A stretch of DNA of 5,384 nucleotides, from NCBI GenBank assembly GCA_947629635.1, contig CANREO010000073.1, positions 1 to 5,384 on the forward strand. The letters run 5' to 3'. A program made the translations under genes and the position numbers. This DNA comes from an uncultured Clostridia bacterium. Lineage in GTDB: Bacteria > Bacillota > Clostridia > Christensenellales > CAG-917. Position 1 is the first letter of the stretch. Each line of letters opens with the position of its first letter. Positions 5,213 through 5,384 of this stretch are shown piece after piece. Under the pieces are notes generated by a model that saw only the letters and a list, made by a program, of their open reading frames with translations, was not told the origin of the DNA and ran no database searches.

Positions 5213-5289
5213 TGGTGGAAGTAACAGGACTCGAACCTGTGACCCCGTGCTTGTAAGGCATGTGCTCTAACCAACTGAGCTATACTTCC
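5213..5289 (-). tRNA. tRNA-Val(UAC), 77 bases with encoded CCA
   Basis: The minus strand folds as a full cloverleaf: acceptor GGAAGTA/TACTTCC, D stem GCTC/GAGC with loop AGTTGGTTA, anticodon loop CTTACAA with anticodon TAC (5253-5255), variable loop GGGTC, and T arm ACAGG/CCTGT with TTCGAGT, then A and CCA. The anticodon stem CATGC/GCACG has one A·C mismatch at the second pair (28-42). The UAC anticodon reads GUA and, when modified at position 34, other valine codons. It is probably co-transcribed with the upstream tRNA-Glu. Confidence 0.96.
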
Positions 5290-5294
5290 TTTTT

Positions 5295-5320
5295 AAATAA
5301 CCGCCGTAAAGCGGTTATTT
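5295..5320 (-). other. Hairpin filling the tRNA-Glu/tRNA-Val spacer
   Basis: On the minus strand AAATAACCGC (5311-5320) pairs perfectly with GCGGTTATTT (5295-5304) around a six-base loop TTTACG. The stem starts directly after the CCA of tRNA-Glu and ends five bases before the first base of tRNA-Val. On the minus strand it is followed by AAAAA, not U, so it is unlikely to terminate. A role in separating or processing the two tRNAs is an inference. Confidence 0.55.
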
Positions 5321-5384
5321 TGGTGACCCTACCGAGATTCGAACTCGGGTTACCGCCGTGAAAGGGCGATGTCTTAACCACTTG
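5321..5384 (-). tRNA. tRNA-Glu(UUC), 5' end cut by the window
   Basis: The 64 bases present include the end of the D arm (CAAGTGGTTAAGAC), an anticodon stem TCGCC/GGCGG closing loop CTTTCAC with anticodon TTC (5360-5362), T arm CCGAG/CTCGG with TTCGAAT, the 3' acceptor strand TAGGGTC, then A and an encoded CCA. The 5' acceptor strand and first part of the D arm lie beyond 5384. This matches bacterial tRNA-Glu, which also supplies glutamyl-tRNA for glutamine charging or haem synthesis in many species. Confidence 0.94.

Noticed and set aside
5070..5261. 63-codon open frame on the minus strand
   Set aside because: Its first half is inside tRNA-Val and it crosses the tRNA terminator; MPYKHGVTGSSPVTS is a typical translation of tRNA sequence.
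1..5384. CRISPR array, insertion sequence, prophage or toxin-antitoxin island
   Set aside because: I found no regularly spaced repeats, transposase, integrase or terminal repeats. tRNA genes at the right end show no attachment-site duplication inside the window.

Overview
The window looks like chromosomal DNA of an anaerobic or facultatively anaerobic Gram-positive-type bacterium, most likely an uncultured member of the Clostridia. The clues are an oxygen-independent (class III) ribonucleotide reductase, a LuxS of the HTIEHLGAT sequence type seen in Clostridia and Bacteroides, promoters very close to the vegetative consensus (TTGACA / TATAAT), U-tailed hairpin terminators, and CCA-encoding tRNA genes. 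The taxonomic placement is inference. I see no mobile element, CRISPR array or defence island, and no new multi-gene system; these are mostly single-gene housekeeping transcription units.

Layout. Positions 1-637 (minus) hold the N-terminal 212 codons of nrdD, which runs off the left edge. Positions 638-977 are a 340-base divergent control region. It contains a strong minus-strand nrdD promoter, two NrdR-box-like sites whose centres are 32 bp apart, an 11-bp perfect inverted repeat with a 23-base spacer, further small dyads and the luxS promoter. luxS follows at 978-1454 (plus). A GtrA-like four-helix membrane protein converges on it from 1599-2390 (minus), with a minus-strand terminator between them. 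Positions 2391-2495 carry two back-to-back consensus promoters. One drives the GtrA-like gene. The other drives a 710-residue U32-family protein (2496-4628, plus) of the RNA-hydroxylation type, whose mRNA is predicted to be leaderless. A 77-residue two-helix membrane protein of unknown function (4734-4967, plus) has its own promoter, strong ribosome binding site and terminator. The right end is a minus-strand tRNA cluster, tRNA-Glu(UUC) (cut by the window edge) followed by tRNA-Val(UAC), with a hairpin filling the spacer between them and a U8 terminator after tRNA-Val.

Functionally the genes do not form one pathway. nrdD makes deoxynucleotides without oxygen. luxS recycles S-ribosylhomocysteine from the activated-methyl cycle and yields the AI-2 precursor. 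The U32 protein probably modifies RNA. The GtrA-like protein probably serves cell-surface polysaccharide or lipid-linked sugar metabolism. The parts most worth a second look are regulatory: the nrdD/luxS divergent region, the leaderless U32 transcript, the very short luxS leader, the inter-tRNA hairpin, and the autonomous small membrane protein.
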